The notes under the pieces: generated by a model
What the model saw: the letters and a program-made list of their open reading frames with translations, nothing else
The model's database searches: none
What the model was told of the DNA's origin: nothing
Source: Palsa-1392 sp963819975
Lineage (GTDB): Bacteria > Verrucomicrobiota > Verrucomicrobiia > Chthoniobacterales > UBA10450
Length of the DNA: 64,000 bases
Assembly (NCBI GenBank): GCA_963819975.1
Contig: CAWFYE010000007.1
Location: 434,001-498,000, forward strand
Direction of reading: 5' to 3'
In this document: positions 26,146 through 35,326 of the stretch, one piece after another
How positions within the stretch are numbered: position 1 is the stretch's first letter
Layout of the letters: each line of letters starts with the position of its first letter
Made by a program: the position numbers and the translations under genes

Positions 26146-27534
26146 CTACTTCACCTTTTCAAGTTCCGGCGCCTTCCATGAGCCGTCGAGGGCGGCCTCC
26201 GCCGGCCAGTAGAGGCGCATATACGCGGCAAACGGCCCTTTCGGCGCGGGCAGCCAGTTGGACTCCAGCTCCTTGCCCGGGGATTCATTCTGGATGTAGA
26301 GCGTGAGTCCGCCGTCGGCATTCTTTTTCAGCTCCGGCAGCATTGGCGAGTTGATGAGGTAGCGGTTGATCGGATTGGCCACGAGCCAGCTCCCCGGCAG
26401 TTCATACATCGTCAGCGACCAGAACGCGTGGACGGGCGGCAGTTTGCCCGCGGCGAAGGTCAGCGTGTATCTGCTCGCGCCGCTCAGCCTTTCTCCGGCG
26501 GCATCAATGCGATAGACCGGATACATCGCCTCCTGCTTCGAGTTGCCCCAGATGCCGATGGTCGCGAGCCAGCGATACAGATAATTGTTCTTCATCGACT
26601 CGCGGGTGCCGAAGAGATCGCCCGACGTGACCTTCCCTACGTCGAGAAGCTTCACGCCCCCGCCGAATTCCTTCCAAGCGTCGCCGATCCCTTCCTCGAA
26701 GGCCTTCTTCATTTCCGGTGAAAGCTTGGCGGGATCGAAGGTCTTTCCCGCGCCGATGCCAACCTTGGCGAAGCGTGCCATGAGTTCCGTTTCGGTCGGA
26801 TCGGTCGGGCAGAATTGCAGGAGGAAGTTCAGGATATTGAACACCTCGAGTGAGGTCTTTTCCTCGTCGTGCGTGATCGGCTTGATGTAGTCGATGGCCG
26901 GAGCGGCCTTCGGTGCGGCAGTGCCCAGGAAGGACGACAACGGCTGCACCTTGTAGCCCGCCTGCACCTTCTTCACGTTGTCGATATCGCCGGGATTGAA
27001 GAGCTGCGTCCGATAGACCGCGAGGGTCATCTCCGTTTCGCAGTGGAGCACCTTCTTGATTCCCTTGGGTGTCTCGCCTTTCCAGCCCGGACCGGCGATG
27101 AGGAAGCTGCCGCCGTCGTTGCCCGAAGTGCGGCTGCCGAGGTAGTCCCAATTAAAGGTGTAGAGATCGGTGAGCTGGACGCTGAAATAGCGGCTCTTCT
27201 CGATCACCGGCATGGTGAGGACCATCGGCTCCGTCCGCAGATCCAGAAAAAGCCAGGAATACGGCGTGTCGGAGTTGGGCGTCTGGATCGCCTTGTCCGC
27301 CGGGGTGTAAACGCGCGGCGTGTTGTGGATCTCGTTCCACGGCCCCTTGTATTCGGGGTCCTTCTTGTCCACGAAGTAGCCGTATTCGATGCGGTAGCTG
27401 TCCACCATCGGGTATCCGTAGATGTAGGCTTCCTTGGCGATGGCGCGGGCTTCGGCGGGGGTGATCTCCGCCGCGCGGGTGGTGAACGTGACCGCCAGCA
27501 TGGCGAGCGTGAAAAGAGGGAGTTTGTTTTTCAT
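26146..27534 (-). CDS. DUF1254/DUF1214 domain protein, paralogue 3
   Basis: 462 residues, signal peptide LFTLAMLAVTFTTRA. It keeps EEARAIAKEAY-type N-terminal sequence (EARAIAKEAYIYGYPMVDSY), PNSDTPYSWLFLDLRTEPMVLTMP and C-terminal PPVHAFWSLTMYELPGSWLV with LYIQNESPGKELESNWLPAP. It is close to paralogue 1 and to the broken copy. It is first in the DUF1254 row; a DosR-like box lies 128 bp upstream. Confidence 0.88.
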   Translation of the reverse strand: MKNKLPLFTLAMLAVTFTTRAAEITPAEARAIAKEAYIYGYPMVDSYRIEYGYFVDKKDPEYKGPWNEIHNTPRVYTPADKAIQTPNSDTPYSWLFLDLRTEPMVLTMPVIEKSRYFSVQLTDLYTFNWDYLGSRTSGNDGGSFLIAGPGWKGETPKGIKKVLHCETEMTLAVYRTQLFNPGDIDNVKKVQAGYKVQPLSSFLGTAAPKAAPAIDYIKPITHDEEKTSLEVFNILNFLLQFCPTDPTETELMARFAKVGIGAGKTFDPAKLSPEMKKAFEEGIGDAWKEFGGGVKLLDVGKVTSGDLFGTRESMKNNYLYRWLATIGIWGNSKQEAMYPVYRIDAAGERLSGASRYTLTFAAGKLPPVHAFWSLTMYELPGSWLVANPINRYLINSPMLPELKKNADGGLTLYIQNESPGKELESNWLPAPKGPFAAYMRLYWPAEAALDGSWKAPELEKVK

Positions 27535-27661
27535 GGTAGATTTATTTCACTGCGTCGCCTTTGGGCATCCGGAGGCGGTGCGGGCGGGGTTGTTCCTTTT
27601 TGTCGGAACGTGAGTGGTTTGGATTGTACCATCGCGATGCGGAAAAGAAGCGCAAGAGCTA

Positions 27662-27677
27662 TGGGACTTTGGTCTCA
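27662..27677. promoter_or_regulatory. DosR-box-like palindrome, site 4
   Basis: TGGGACTTTGGTCTCA, one mismatch between GGGAC and GTCTC arms. It lies in the divergent gap, 128 bp from the DUF1254 start at 27534 and 109 bp from the transporter start at 27786. Confidence 0.65.
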
Positions 27678-27785
27678 CATGCGCGGGGCAAGGGGGATCG
27701 GAAGAGGGGCGAGGGACGAGCGCGAAGACGGTGCGGTCTCGACACCGGCAGATGTTCCTGCAAGCTGCTGTCGCCGACACCAAGC

Positions 27786-28640
27786 ATGGAACCTGAAAGC
27801 ATCGTCCGCCTCTTAACCATCGGCTCCCTGGCCGGCTTGCTGACGGCGGTCGGAATGAGGCTGACCGTAGAGCAGGTGGTGAACGCACTGCGGAGTCACC
27901 GCCTGGTGCTGATCGCGACGGTGAACTTTGTCATCGTGCCGGCCGTCGCCCTCGCGGCGACAAAGCTTTGCGGCCTCGAGACCGAGGTTGCCATCGGGAT
28001 GATCCTGCTGGCGGCGGCGCCCTTCGCACCGGTCGTGCCGGTGTTTGCGCGGATGGCGCGGGCGGATCTGGCGCTGGCCGCCGGGTTGACCGCTCTCTTT
28101 CCGCTCCTCTCGGTGTTCCTGACTCCCATCGCGTGCCGGATCACTCTCGCCGCTCTGGAACATTCGGCCGTGCGATTCGACGCCACCGATGCCTTACTTG
28201 TCTTGCTCGCGACGATCGTCCTGCCGCTTGGCCTCGGTATCTCCCTGAGCCACGTCTTACCCTCCTTCACTCGGCTGACCCTCCGCCCGGTGGAGATTTT
28301 TTCCGAAGCGACCGGAGCGGCATCGCTCGCCTTTGTAACAGTAACCGAATGGCAAACCATCCTGACAGTCGGCTGGCGACCAATGCTGGTGATGGCGATC
28401 GTAGCCGAGATTTGCCTGTTCCTGGGTTACTCTCTGGGTGGAAAAGAGCGCGGTGCCCGGCAAGTCATCGGCTTAGGCACGAGTAACCGTAATATTGCTC
28501 TTGCCCTCTTGATCGCACTCCAGTCTTTCGGTGGAACGCGCGTGGTGCCGGCGGTGGTCGCGAACGGACTACTCCTGATTCTACTTGGCCTTCTCCACGT
28601 GGCCTTCTGGCGCTTCCGAAATCAGCGGGCCAGCGAATAG
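27786..28640 (+). CDS. Bile acid:sodium symporter (BASS/SBF) family transporter
   Basis: 284 residues from ATG 27786 with eight to ten hydrophobic segments. SBF-like features are NFVIVPAVALAATKLCGL, GMILLAAAPFAPVVPVFARMARAD and GLGTSNRNIALALLIAL, the last corresponding to the conserved substrate/Na+ crossover region. Substrate unknown: the family moves organic anions. Its end overlaps the convergent sulfotransferase gene by 19 nt. Confidence 0.85.
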   Translation: MEPESIVRLLTIGSLAGLLTAVGMRLTVEQVVNALRSHRLVLIATVNFVIVPAVALAATKLCGLETEVAIGMILLAAAPFAPVVPVFARMARADLALAAGLTALFPLLSVFLTPIACRITLAALEHSAVRFDATDALLVLLATIVLPLGLGISLSHVLPSFTRLTLRPVEIFSEATGAASLAFVTVTEWQTILTVGWRPMLVMAIVAEICLFLGYSLGGKERGARQVIGLGTSNRNIALALLIALQSFGGTRVVPAVVANGLLLILLGLLHVAFWRFRNQRASE

Positions 28641-29752
28641 TGGTCGAGCAAGGGGCCGAGTTCCTCCTGGATCCATTCCTTCGAGAGTCCAAATTCTTCC
28701 AGCGTGTAATGGTGCTGGCTCTGATACTCGCGCTCTCCAATTGACGCCGCCGCCAGCCGTGCCCGAAAGGCATCACTCATCTTCCAGCCGAAGTGTTCGT
28801 AAAGTTTTTCTACCGCGGCCTTCGGATCCTGGGTCAGATCGCTGTAACTAAGACAGTAATACTGACCAGGAACGACCTTGGAGCGAAACTCAAACAGATG
28901 CTGATACCACTTGACGGCCAACCTGGCATAAGACTTCGAAACCGGCCCATCCTTCGCAATATCTGGAGAATGGGCCCGCCAGACCGGGTAAAAGACACTT
29001 ACGTGTGACGGAACAGACTGGTATGGATGTCGGATGATGGTGATGAATTTTGCATCCGGGAAAGTCTCCAGCAGCGACTCGACCGATCCGGATGACTGGG
29101 TGGCCTTGGAGAGGATGGTTTTGCCGGGGCCGTTGGCGTAGAGCTGACGCTGGAGACAGCTTCGATAAAAGCGCATCAGTTTGCCGCGTGCCGTCGGGCT
29201 GAGCGCGTCAGCGAAACCAGCCTCCCACAATTCGTCGACATGTGGAAAGAGGAGATATATCGCCTCAGTTACAAAGCTCGACACAAAGAAACCATCGTCT
29301 TCCTCCGGCTGATCGAATCGAAGCCGGTGCATGTCGTCCCAGCCGCCAAAGAATCTTTTTTCGAACCACCGCATGAGCTGCGTCAAGGGGCGTCCCGTGT
29401 GGCGGTCGATGCGGGCGAGGACATTGAAGCATCGCTGGTAAAAGACTGAGGGAAAGATGGTCTGGTAGAGCTTTGCATGGACGAAGCGCTCCTCATCCAA
29501 TGCCATCAGCCGCTGGATCAGAGTGGTGCCGCTTCTGGGAGGGGCGACGATGAAGACCGGCTCCCGCACTTCCTGGCGAAGAAAGCCCCGGAACAGAATG
29601 CGATCCAGCAACCGGCCAAAAGCAATCACAACCCACATCAACCAGTAGATTACGGTAAAGAAAATAACGTAGGCCCAGCGGCGAACACTGAATTTGGACT
29701 TGCACAAGGCCAAGTATTCGGCCCGAAAGAACAAATCTAGATTCGTATACAT
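28622..29752 (-). CDS. Sulfotransferase family protein
   Basis: 376 residues. Uses PAPS as donor in this family. The 5'-phosphosulfate loop is PPRSGTT near residue 71, followed by a catalytic-His-type region, and the 3'-phosphate motif is RHPYQSVPSHVS. A hydrophobic segment near residues 25-45 may anchor it to the inner membrane. The acceptor is unknown. A full DosR-like box is 149 bp upstream and a half-site 19 bp upstream. Confidence 0.85.
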   Translation of the reverse strand: MYTNLDLFFRAEYLALCKSKFSVRRWAYVIFFTVIYWLMWVVIAFGRLLDRILFRGFLRQEVREPVFIVAPPRSGTTLIQRLMALDEERFVHAKLYQTIFPSVFYQRCFNVLARIDRHTGRPLTQLMRWFEKRFFGGWDDMHRLRFDQPEEDDGFFVSSFVTEAIYLLFPHVDELWEAGFADALSPTARGKLMRFYRSCLQRQLYANGPGKTILSKATQSSGSVESLLETFPDAKFITIIRHPYQSVPSHVSVFYPVWRAHSPDIAKDGPVSKSYARLAVKWYQHLFEFRSKVVPGQYYCLSYSDLTQDPKAAVEKLYEHFGWKMSDAFRARLAAASIGEREYQSQHHYTLEEFGLSKEWIQEELGPLLDHYSLAR

Positions 29753-30199
29753 CGCAGTTGAACGACGATTGGTCCCATAATCGATTCCGTTACCTTAGCA
29801 CGAGGCTGATTGAGACCAGAATGATGTTTGTTTTTGTCCTGGAGACGCCAATCGATTTATGACGCTGGTTGATGCTCTGAAAGAACGGGAATTCCGACAA
29901 TGTGACTTTGGTCCCACGCGCGCGTCTAGACGCCGCTTCGCGTACCAAACACAATAATATCCATAAAATCAGAGGAGATCGATGAAAATTTCTCGCCAGC
30001 CGATGGCCCCGGGTTGGGACGCCGCGATCGAATATAGTACCCGGCTCCAGGTTTCATATCACAGCGTGCAGGAGAACTCCTGGCCACAAGACAACGCTGA
30101 CCGGATGCGAGTGGAGACCGGCGCGTCGAGAACGAGAACCGTGCCAAGGTCCTGCAGTACGGTTGCGCTGACTCCACGAGTGAATCGGGATCGTTTGGT
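29753..30199. other. Intergenic region without a recognisable gene
   Basis: 447 bp. It holds a GGTCCCA half-site at 29771-29777 and a full DosR-like box at 29901-29916. Short open frames on both strands show no family features. The right end meets the DUF1254 fragment, so part of this stretch may be debris of that gene. Confidence 0.6.
29901..29916. promoter_or_regulatory. DosR-box-like palindrome, site 5
   Basis: TGTGACTTTGGTCCCA; right arm perfect, left arm with one change. 149 bp upstream of the sulfotransferase. Confidence 0.6.
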
Positions 30200-30390
30200 T
30201 CACCGGCCCGAGAGGCAGACATGCATTGCGGTCGAACTGCTCACACTCGGCGCTTTTTGGTCGGTCTGCAGCATCGAAAGCGTCTTGTCGTCATAAACAA
30301 TGACGGACCAGAAATCCTTCACCGGAATGTGCGGCGGCAGGTGCAGCTTATAGTTCTTTCCGCCGTCAAACGGATTGCCATTCGCGGCCG
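30200..30390 (-). pseudogene. DUF1214 C-terminal fragment of a lost DUF1254 gene
   Basis: About 63 codons read NPFDGGKNYKLHLPPHIPVK then DFWSVIVYDDKTLSMLQTDQ, matching the AFWSVTVYDNQSRSML part of the intact paralogue at 24422. It then drifts and stops at 30200. There is no start: the fragment begins right beside the hairpin at 30396. The last expected segment (GKGWFTILRLY) is missing. Confidence 0.8.
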
Positions 30391-30395
30391 GAAGT

Positions 30396-30423
30396 CGCGG
30401 GCCGCTCTGGCGAGCGGCCCGCG
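30396..30423 (-). terminator. GC-rich hairpin of the recurrent family, copy 4
   Basis: The best copy: a perfect 12-bp stem CGCGGGCCGCTC/GAGCGGCCCGCG with loop TGGC. It lies 22 bp after the sulfatase stop on this strand. Confidence 0.75.
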
Positions 30424-30444
30424 TGGTTTAGAACCGAAACGACA

Positions 30445-33024
30445 TCATTCGATGCCGAGGGCGGCTTTCTTCATGCCTTCTTCCAACTTCTTGACGTCCT
30501 CGGGTGATAACTGCGGCCGGTCGATCTTAATCGTCAGTTTGTTGAACTGGGCGGTCAGCGGAAACGGCGGCTTGTAGTCGGCATCGTTGATGCCGGTGAG
30601 CGTGTCCGAGCCGATGTCGAAGCTCTCGTCCCACTGGAGGATGATTGGGAGCGTTTTTTCCATCTTTTTCGTAGCGACCACTTTGCCGTCCACCTTCAGC
30701 GTACCAGTCCCGCCCTTGCCGATGCCGGAGAAGTTGTTGAACGCCATCGTGCCGACGCCGAGGCCGTCATACTTGAAGTCGAACTCCACAGTATGCTGGC
30801 CAGGCGCGAGCGCCTCCGGAGCTTCCCACTTGATCCACTCGAGATTGAGCATGTTCCAGCAGAACACCGGCTTGCCCTTGAGCAGATAGAAGCCCCAGCC
30901 GGCGAAACGCCCGCCGGAAGTAGCGATCATGCCCTCCGCGCCGCCTTCTGGCACGGTGATGTCGGCCGTGAGCGTATAGGAGGTGTCGAGCAGATAGGGC
31001 GCATCGCCCTGTGGAACGCCGGTCATCGATCGCGTGTAAACCAACTCGCTATGGCCGGCGGTGAGGCTCGGCCGCTGGGCAGCGACGCGCGCGCCGACCG
31101 ACGCGTCCAGCGGGAAGACCTGATACTTTTTCGCTTCCTCGACGAACATCTTGCGCATCTCCTTGACCTTGTCCGGATGCTGCGCGGCGATATCCACGGA
31201 CTGATTCCAGCTCTTACTCAGGTCGTAGAGCTGGAACACCTGGTTGTTGAGCGGATCAATATTGGCGGCACCGAAGGCGTCCCACGGCGCGCGATCGACC
31301 TTGGTGCTCAAGAGCCAGCCGTCGTGATAGAGCGCCCACTGGCCCATCATCTCAAAATACTGGGTGAGATGCCGCGAAGGCGCCTTGGCATTGGCGGCGT
31401 CGAACGTGTAGGAGAAGCTTGTGCCCTCGATCGGCTTCTGCTTGATGCCGTCCACCATCTCGGGCGCGGAGATGCCGGTGGCTTCGAGCAGTGTCGGCAC
31501 GACGTCAATGTCGTGGATGAACTGCTCGCGCAGGGCTCCCTTGTCCTTGATGCGCGCCGGCCATGAAACGACCATGTTTTGGTTGGTGCCGCCGAACCGG
31601 GAGGCATTCTGCTTGAACCAGTCGAACGGCGTGTCAAACGCCCACGACCAGCCCGCCGACATGTGGTTGTAGGCGTATTCGGTGCCCCAGGCATCGTAAT
31701 ATTTCATCTGCACATCCACGGGAACCGTGACGCCGTTGAAGAACGCGACCTCGCTGAACGTGCCCAGCGGACCGCCTTCAGCACTGGTGCCGTTGTCGCC
31801 GTTTTGGTAGAGGATGAGCGTGTTGTCGAGTCTGCCCAGGTCCTCGAACGCCTGAATCACGCGGCCGATCTCATGGTCGTTGTAAGCCACATAGGCGGCG
31901 AACACCTCCACCTGCCGAATGTAAAGCTTCTTGGCCTCGGGGGTGAGCTTGTCCCACGGCGTGAGGATGTCGCTCGGCCACGGCGTCAACTGTTCGTCCT
32001 GCGGAATCACGCCGAGCTTCTTCTGGTTCGCGAAGATGCGCTCGCGCAACTTCTCGTAGCCGTCGTCGAAGAGATGCATGGCGTGGATCTTGTCCACCCA
32101 CTCTTTCGTCGGGTGGTGCGGCGCGTGTGAGGAGCCAGGCACGTAGTAAATGAAAACCGGCTGGCTGGGATCGGTCTGGTGAATCCGATACATCCAGTCG
32201 ATGGCGTCGTCGGCCATCGCAGTGACCAGATTCCAGGAGGGCTCTTTGCCGGTGACTGGCCAGATTTCCGCCTTGGGATCCGAGCGATCCATCTTCAAGG
32301 TGCCCTCGTGACCAAGAAACGGGTAAATCTGCGTGGTATTGCGGAAGAGGTTCGGCTCCCACTGGTTCGCGTCGCCGCCGACGAAACCGTAGAAGTAATC
32401 GAAGCCCATGCCGGTCGGCCACTGGGTGAACGGACCCACCTGGCTGGCCTGGTAGGTCGGCGTGTTGTGGTCCTTGCCAAACCAGCTCGTGGCGTAGCCG
32501 TTGTCGCGCAGAATGCGTCCGATGGTCGCGTTGTCCGTGCCAATGACGCTGTTGTAGCCGGGGAAGCCGGTGGCCTGCTCGGAAATCACGCCGAAGCCAA
32601 CCGAGTGATGGTTGCGCCCGGTGATGAGCGCGGCGCGCGTCGGCGAGCAGAGCGCGGTGGAGAAAACCCGGTTGTAGCGCAGACCGTTCTTGGCAATACG
32701 GTCCATGGTCGGGGTCGGGATAACGCCGCCGAATGTGCTCGGCACGCCAAAACCGGCGTCGTCGGTCATAATTAGCAGGACGTTGGGCGCGTCTTTGGGC
32801 GGTACCACACGCGGCGGCCACCACGGTTTCGATTGGAGCGCGTCTTCCTTGATCACGCCACCGAATTTCGGAGCGGGCGGAGGGAGTTGCTTTCCGCTAA
32901 TAGTGGTCGTGGCACTGGGCGAGCCGAGCTCGCCTGTGGTTTGCTGGGCAGTGGCGGAAGGCATAGCCGCCGCAATCGCGACGACCAACATTCCTTCGAG
33001 GATACGGTTTTTTATGGTTTTCAT
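30445..33024 (-). CDS. Arylsulfatase family protein
   Basis: 859 residues from ATG 33024, which opens a signal peptide (MLVVAIAAAMPSATA). The sulfatase domain shows NVLLIMTDDAGFG with the metal-binding Asp pair (88-89) and CSPTRAALITGR, where Cys126 would be turned into formylglycine by an FGE-type enzyme (not in the window). The C-terminal 200 residues resemble a beta-sandwich extension found in some large arylsulfatases. It probably desulfates a sulfate ester in the periplasm; the substrate is unknown. A DosR-like box lies 102 bp upstream. Confidence 0.93.
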   Translation of the reverse strand: MKTIKNRILEGMLVVAIAAAMPSATAQQTTGELGSPSATTTISGKQLPPPAPKFGGVIKEDALQSKPWWPPRVVPPKDAPNVLLIMTDDAGFGVPSTFGGVIPTPTMDRIAKNGLRYNRVFSTALCSPTRAALITGRNHHSVGFGVISEQATGFPGYNSVIGTDNATIGRILRDNGYATSWFGKDHNTPTYQASQVGPFTQWPTGMGFDYFYGFVGGDANQWEPNLFRNTTQIYPFLGHEGTLKMDRSDPKAEIWPVTGKEPSWNLVTAMADDAIDWMYRIHQTDPSQPVFIYYVPGSSHAPHHPTKEWVDKIHAMHLFDDGYEKLRERIFANQKKLGVIPQDEQLTPWPSDILTPWDKLTPEAKKLYIRQVEVFAAYVAYNDHEIGRVIQAFEDLGRLDNTLILYQNGDNGTSAEGGPLGTFSEVAFFNGVTVPVDVQMKYYDAWGTEYAYNHMSAGWSWAFDTPFDWFKQNASRFGGTNQNMVVSWPARIKDKGALREQFIHDIDVVPTLLEATGISAPEMVDGIKQKPIEGTSFSYTFDAANAKAPSRHLTQYFEMMGQWALYHDGWLLSTKVDRAPWDAFGAANIDPLNNQVFQLYDLSKSWNQSVDIAAQHPDKVKEMRKMFVEEAKKYQVFPLDASVGARVAAQRPSLTAGHSELVYTRSMTGVPQGDAPYLLDTSYTLTADITVPEGGAEGMIATSGGRFAGWGFYLLKGKPVFCWNMLNLEWIKWEAPEALAPGQHTVEFDFKYDGLGVGTMAFNNFSGIGKGGTGTLKVDGKVVATKKMEKTLPIILQWDESFDIGSDTLTGINDADYKPPFPLTAQFNKLTIKIDRPQLSPEDVKKLEEGMKKAALGIE

Positions 33025-33125
33025 ACGGTTAATGTCGGAAGTCCAGGAGGGTGCTTTGCATTCATCTGCTTCTTGGAGTGCCCGGACGCTGCCCGAGATT
33101 GTCAGCCGCGCCGTCCCTTCGTCTA

Positions 33126-33141
33126 TTGGACTTTGGTCGTA
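33126..33141. promoter_or_regulatory. DosR-box-like palindrome, site 6 (variant)
   Basis: TTGGACTTTGGTCGTA, part of a 19-nt stretch (TATTGGACTTTGGTCGTAC) identical to the site before the DUF3604 gene at 37644. Confidence 0.6.
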
Positions 33142-33203
33142 CAAGCAAGCTCCTCTGCCTTCCCCGACTCGCACAGGTCGGACTGTATTTGCTGTGATCT
33201 TGT

Positions 33204-34235
33204 CTAGAATGCGGCAACGCGCTGCACCACCCAGAACATCGCAATTGAACCGATGGCATAAGGTGGAATCAGCTCCGCCCAGCGCGGCAGGCGCAGTGGA
33301 ATCCGCCTAACGAGTGCGATGCAGCTCAATACCACCGCAATAAACGCAATCTGTCCGAGCTCGACTCCAACATTAAAGAAGAACAAGGCAGCGGGAATGT
33401 GATTTTGCGGCAGTCCCACTTCGCTTAGCGCGCCGGCGAAGCCGAACCCGTGGAGCAGGCCGAAGCAAAACGCAACGATCCACGGTGCCTGCGCGGCGAT
33501 TCCACTTCGTCCTTGCCGCCGATGAAGAATCTCGGAGGCCACGAAAACGATCGAAAGTGCAATGGTTGCTTCTACTGGCTTGGAGGGGACATGCACGAAC
33601 CCAAGCGTGGCGAGGGCCAGCGTGATGCTATGGGCCACGGTGAAGGCAGTTACCGTTTTGAGAAGGCGAACGGTGCCATTGGTAATGATCAGGAGAGCGA
33701 GGACAAAGAGAAGATGATCGATGCCGAAGCCGATGTGCTCGATGCCGAGCAGGGTGTAACTGGCCGCGACAGAGGTCAAACCGCGCTCTCCGGTCACTTC
33801 CATCCAGGCCTTCGACGGATGAACCAAAGTGGTCGACTCGCTTCCGTCGAGCAGATGAACCCGCGCGAGTACGTCGGTGATTGTCGCTTGTAAACCGACA
33901 AACTCGATTCGCTTTCCGCCGAGGCCGCCGGGGCCGGTTTGGATGGTCCGGCGTTCGAGGAGCGAATCGGATAGCTGCTGCGTCACGGGCTCCCCAACGT
34001 TGCGTACGCCATCCGGGAGCTTCAGAGCGACCGGCAGCTTCATACCGGAGAGAACGGGCGTCCGCCAAAGCACACTGTAATGGTTCGGTGCGGTTTCCTT
34101 GATCTCCAAATAGGCCGGCCGCGACTCGTGCGCGGAGGCAGTGGTGGCTAATCCGGCCAGGGTAAGGCTGAGGCCCAGCAAAAGCGCACGCAGGTTGATC
34201 TGGCGGCGGCGCTTTCGGGACATGGCGGCGTTCAT
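33204..34235 (-). CDS. HupE/UreJ family membrane protein
   Basis: 343 residues from ATG 34235, which overlaps the PpiC stop by 4 nt (ATGA). After a signal peptide (LLLGLSLTLAGLATTASA) comes a 150-residue extracytoplasmic part, then six to seven helices with the HupE/UreJ motif GIEHIGFGIDHLLFVLALL and FGLLHGFGFAGAL. The His residues fit metal (nickel or cobalt) uptake in some relatives, but there is no urease or hydrogenase here. The role within the DUF3604 module is unknown. Confidence 0.87.
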   Translation of the reverse strand: MNAAMSRKRRRQINLRALLLGLSLTLAGLATTASAHESRPAYLEIKETAPNHYSVLWRTPVLSGMKLPVALKLPDGVRNVGEPVTQQLSDSLLERRTIQTGPGGLGGKRIEFVGLQATITDVLARVHLLDGSESTTLVHPSKAWMEVTGERGLTSVAASYTLLGIEHIGFGIDHLLFVLALLIITNGTVRLLKTVTAFTVAHSITLALATLGFVHVPSKPVEATIALSIVFVASEILHRRQGRSGIAAQAPWIVAFCFGLLHGFGFAGALSEVGLPQNHIPAALFFFNVGVELGQIAFIAVVLSCIALVRRIPLRLPRWAELIPPYAIGSIAMFWVVQRVAAF

Positions 34236-35191
34236 GGCGCTTCTTTTTTCGCTCCTGATTTGTCGGCCGCCGCATCCTCCGCTGCCTTCGCAGGCAAGAT
34301 GACCTTGTACTTCGCCCGCATCACTCGGTAGGCTTCCTTTTTGAACTCTGCGCGCTGGTTCGCCACCCACTGCGCTTTTACTTCGGCCTCGACCTCCTCG
34401 AACTCCGGCACGCGACCTGGCGTCAACGCGTCGATGAAGACCAGGTGCCACCCAAAGCCCGATTCGATCGGGCCGGACCATGCGCCAGGCTTCTGCGCGA
34501 AGAGGGCCTGCGCGAACTTCTCACCGAAGACGCTTCCGACTTCCTCCGGCGTGCGATCGGCATACGAATCCTGGTACATGAAACGCTCGCCGAGCGCGAC
34601 GGCTTCAGGCGCATTGACCGCCAGGTCTTTCGCTTTCGCTAGGGCATTGCCCGCGGCTTCCTGGGTTTGTTCGTGGTGTTTGTCGAATGAGAAGTAGAGG
34701 TGACGGAAGGTAATGCGCGGCGGAAAAGCAAAGTCTTTGGGGTGCGATTTCAACCACGCCTGCAGCTCTTCGCGGGTCGGTTCGCGCAGGGAGGACAGAT
34801 CTTCGGCGAGAAAATCCATCTTTTGCGCCATGCGCCGTTTGACGATGGTGTCGTCCTTATCGAGTCCCATTGCGAGCGCTTCGCGATAGAGAACTTCCTC
34901 GCGAATCTTCGCCTCGACCAAGGTTTGCATCTGCGTCGCGTTTGGTTCCGGTCGGCCCTGCGCCCGCCAGGTCACGACTAACTGCAACAGGTCGTCATCA
35001 GTGAGGACGATTTGCTTCTGGGTGGCTGCCGTCGGTTCGCGGCTACGCCAGGCACTATATGCAAACAGCAATGCTCCAATGAGCAAAAAATGCAGCAACG
35101 GTTCACGCAACCAGCGGCCTAAGACCGAACGCGAAGCTCGGACAGGTCTCACCTCGACAGCAATAGGTTCCTTTGTCGAAAGTGTCGGCAT
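34232..35191 (-). CDS. Parvulin-type peptidyl-prolyl cis-trans isomerase (PpiC/SurA-like)
   Basis: 319 residues. One hydrophobic anchor at about 30-48 (LLHFLLIGALLFAYSAW), then a SurA/PrsA-like helical chaperone part and a rotamase region with FPPRITFRHLYFS, FGEKFAQALFAQKPGAWSGPIESGFGWHLVFI. It probably folds exported partners, perhaps the neighbouring DUF3604 or HupE proteins. It lies between DUF3604 (135 bp) and HupE (4-nt overlap). Confidence 0.88.
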   Translation of the reverse strand: MPTLSTKEPIAVEVRPVRASRSVLGRWLREPLLHFLLIGALLFAYSAWRSREPTAATQKQIVLTDDDLLQLVVTWRAQGRPEPNATQMQTLVEAKIREEVLYREALAMGLDKDDTIVKRRMAQKMDFLAEDLSSLREPTREELQAWLKSHPKDFAFPPRITFRHLYFSFDKHHEQTQEAAGNALAKAKDLAVNAPEAVALGERFMYQDSYADRTPEEVGSVFGEKFAQALFAQKPGAWSGPIESGFGWHLVFIDALTPGRVPEFEEVEAEVKAQWVANQRAEFKKEAYRVMRAKYKVILPAKAAEDAAADKSGAKKEAP

Positions 35192-35326
35192 GGAATTGAA
35201 CAGGAGCTAACAGAGGTCACGGAGGGTTGGGAAGGATTGCCTCTTTGCGCTTCTCCATTCAAAGACGCCGGAAACCTGATTCTTCCCCTCTCTCCGTTCC
35301 CTCCGTTTCCTTCTGTTCGAATCAGC

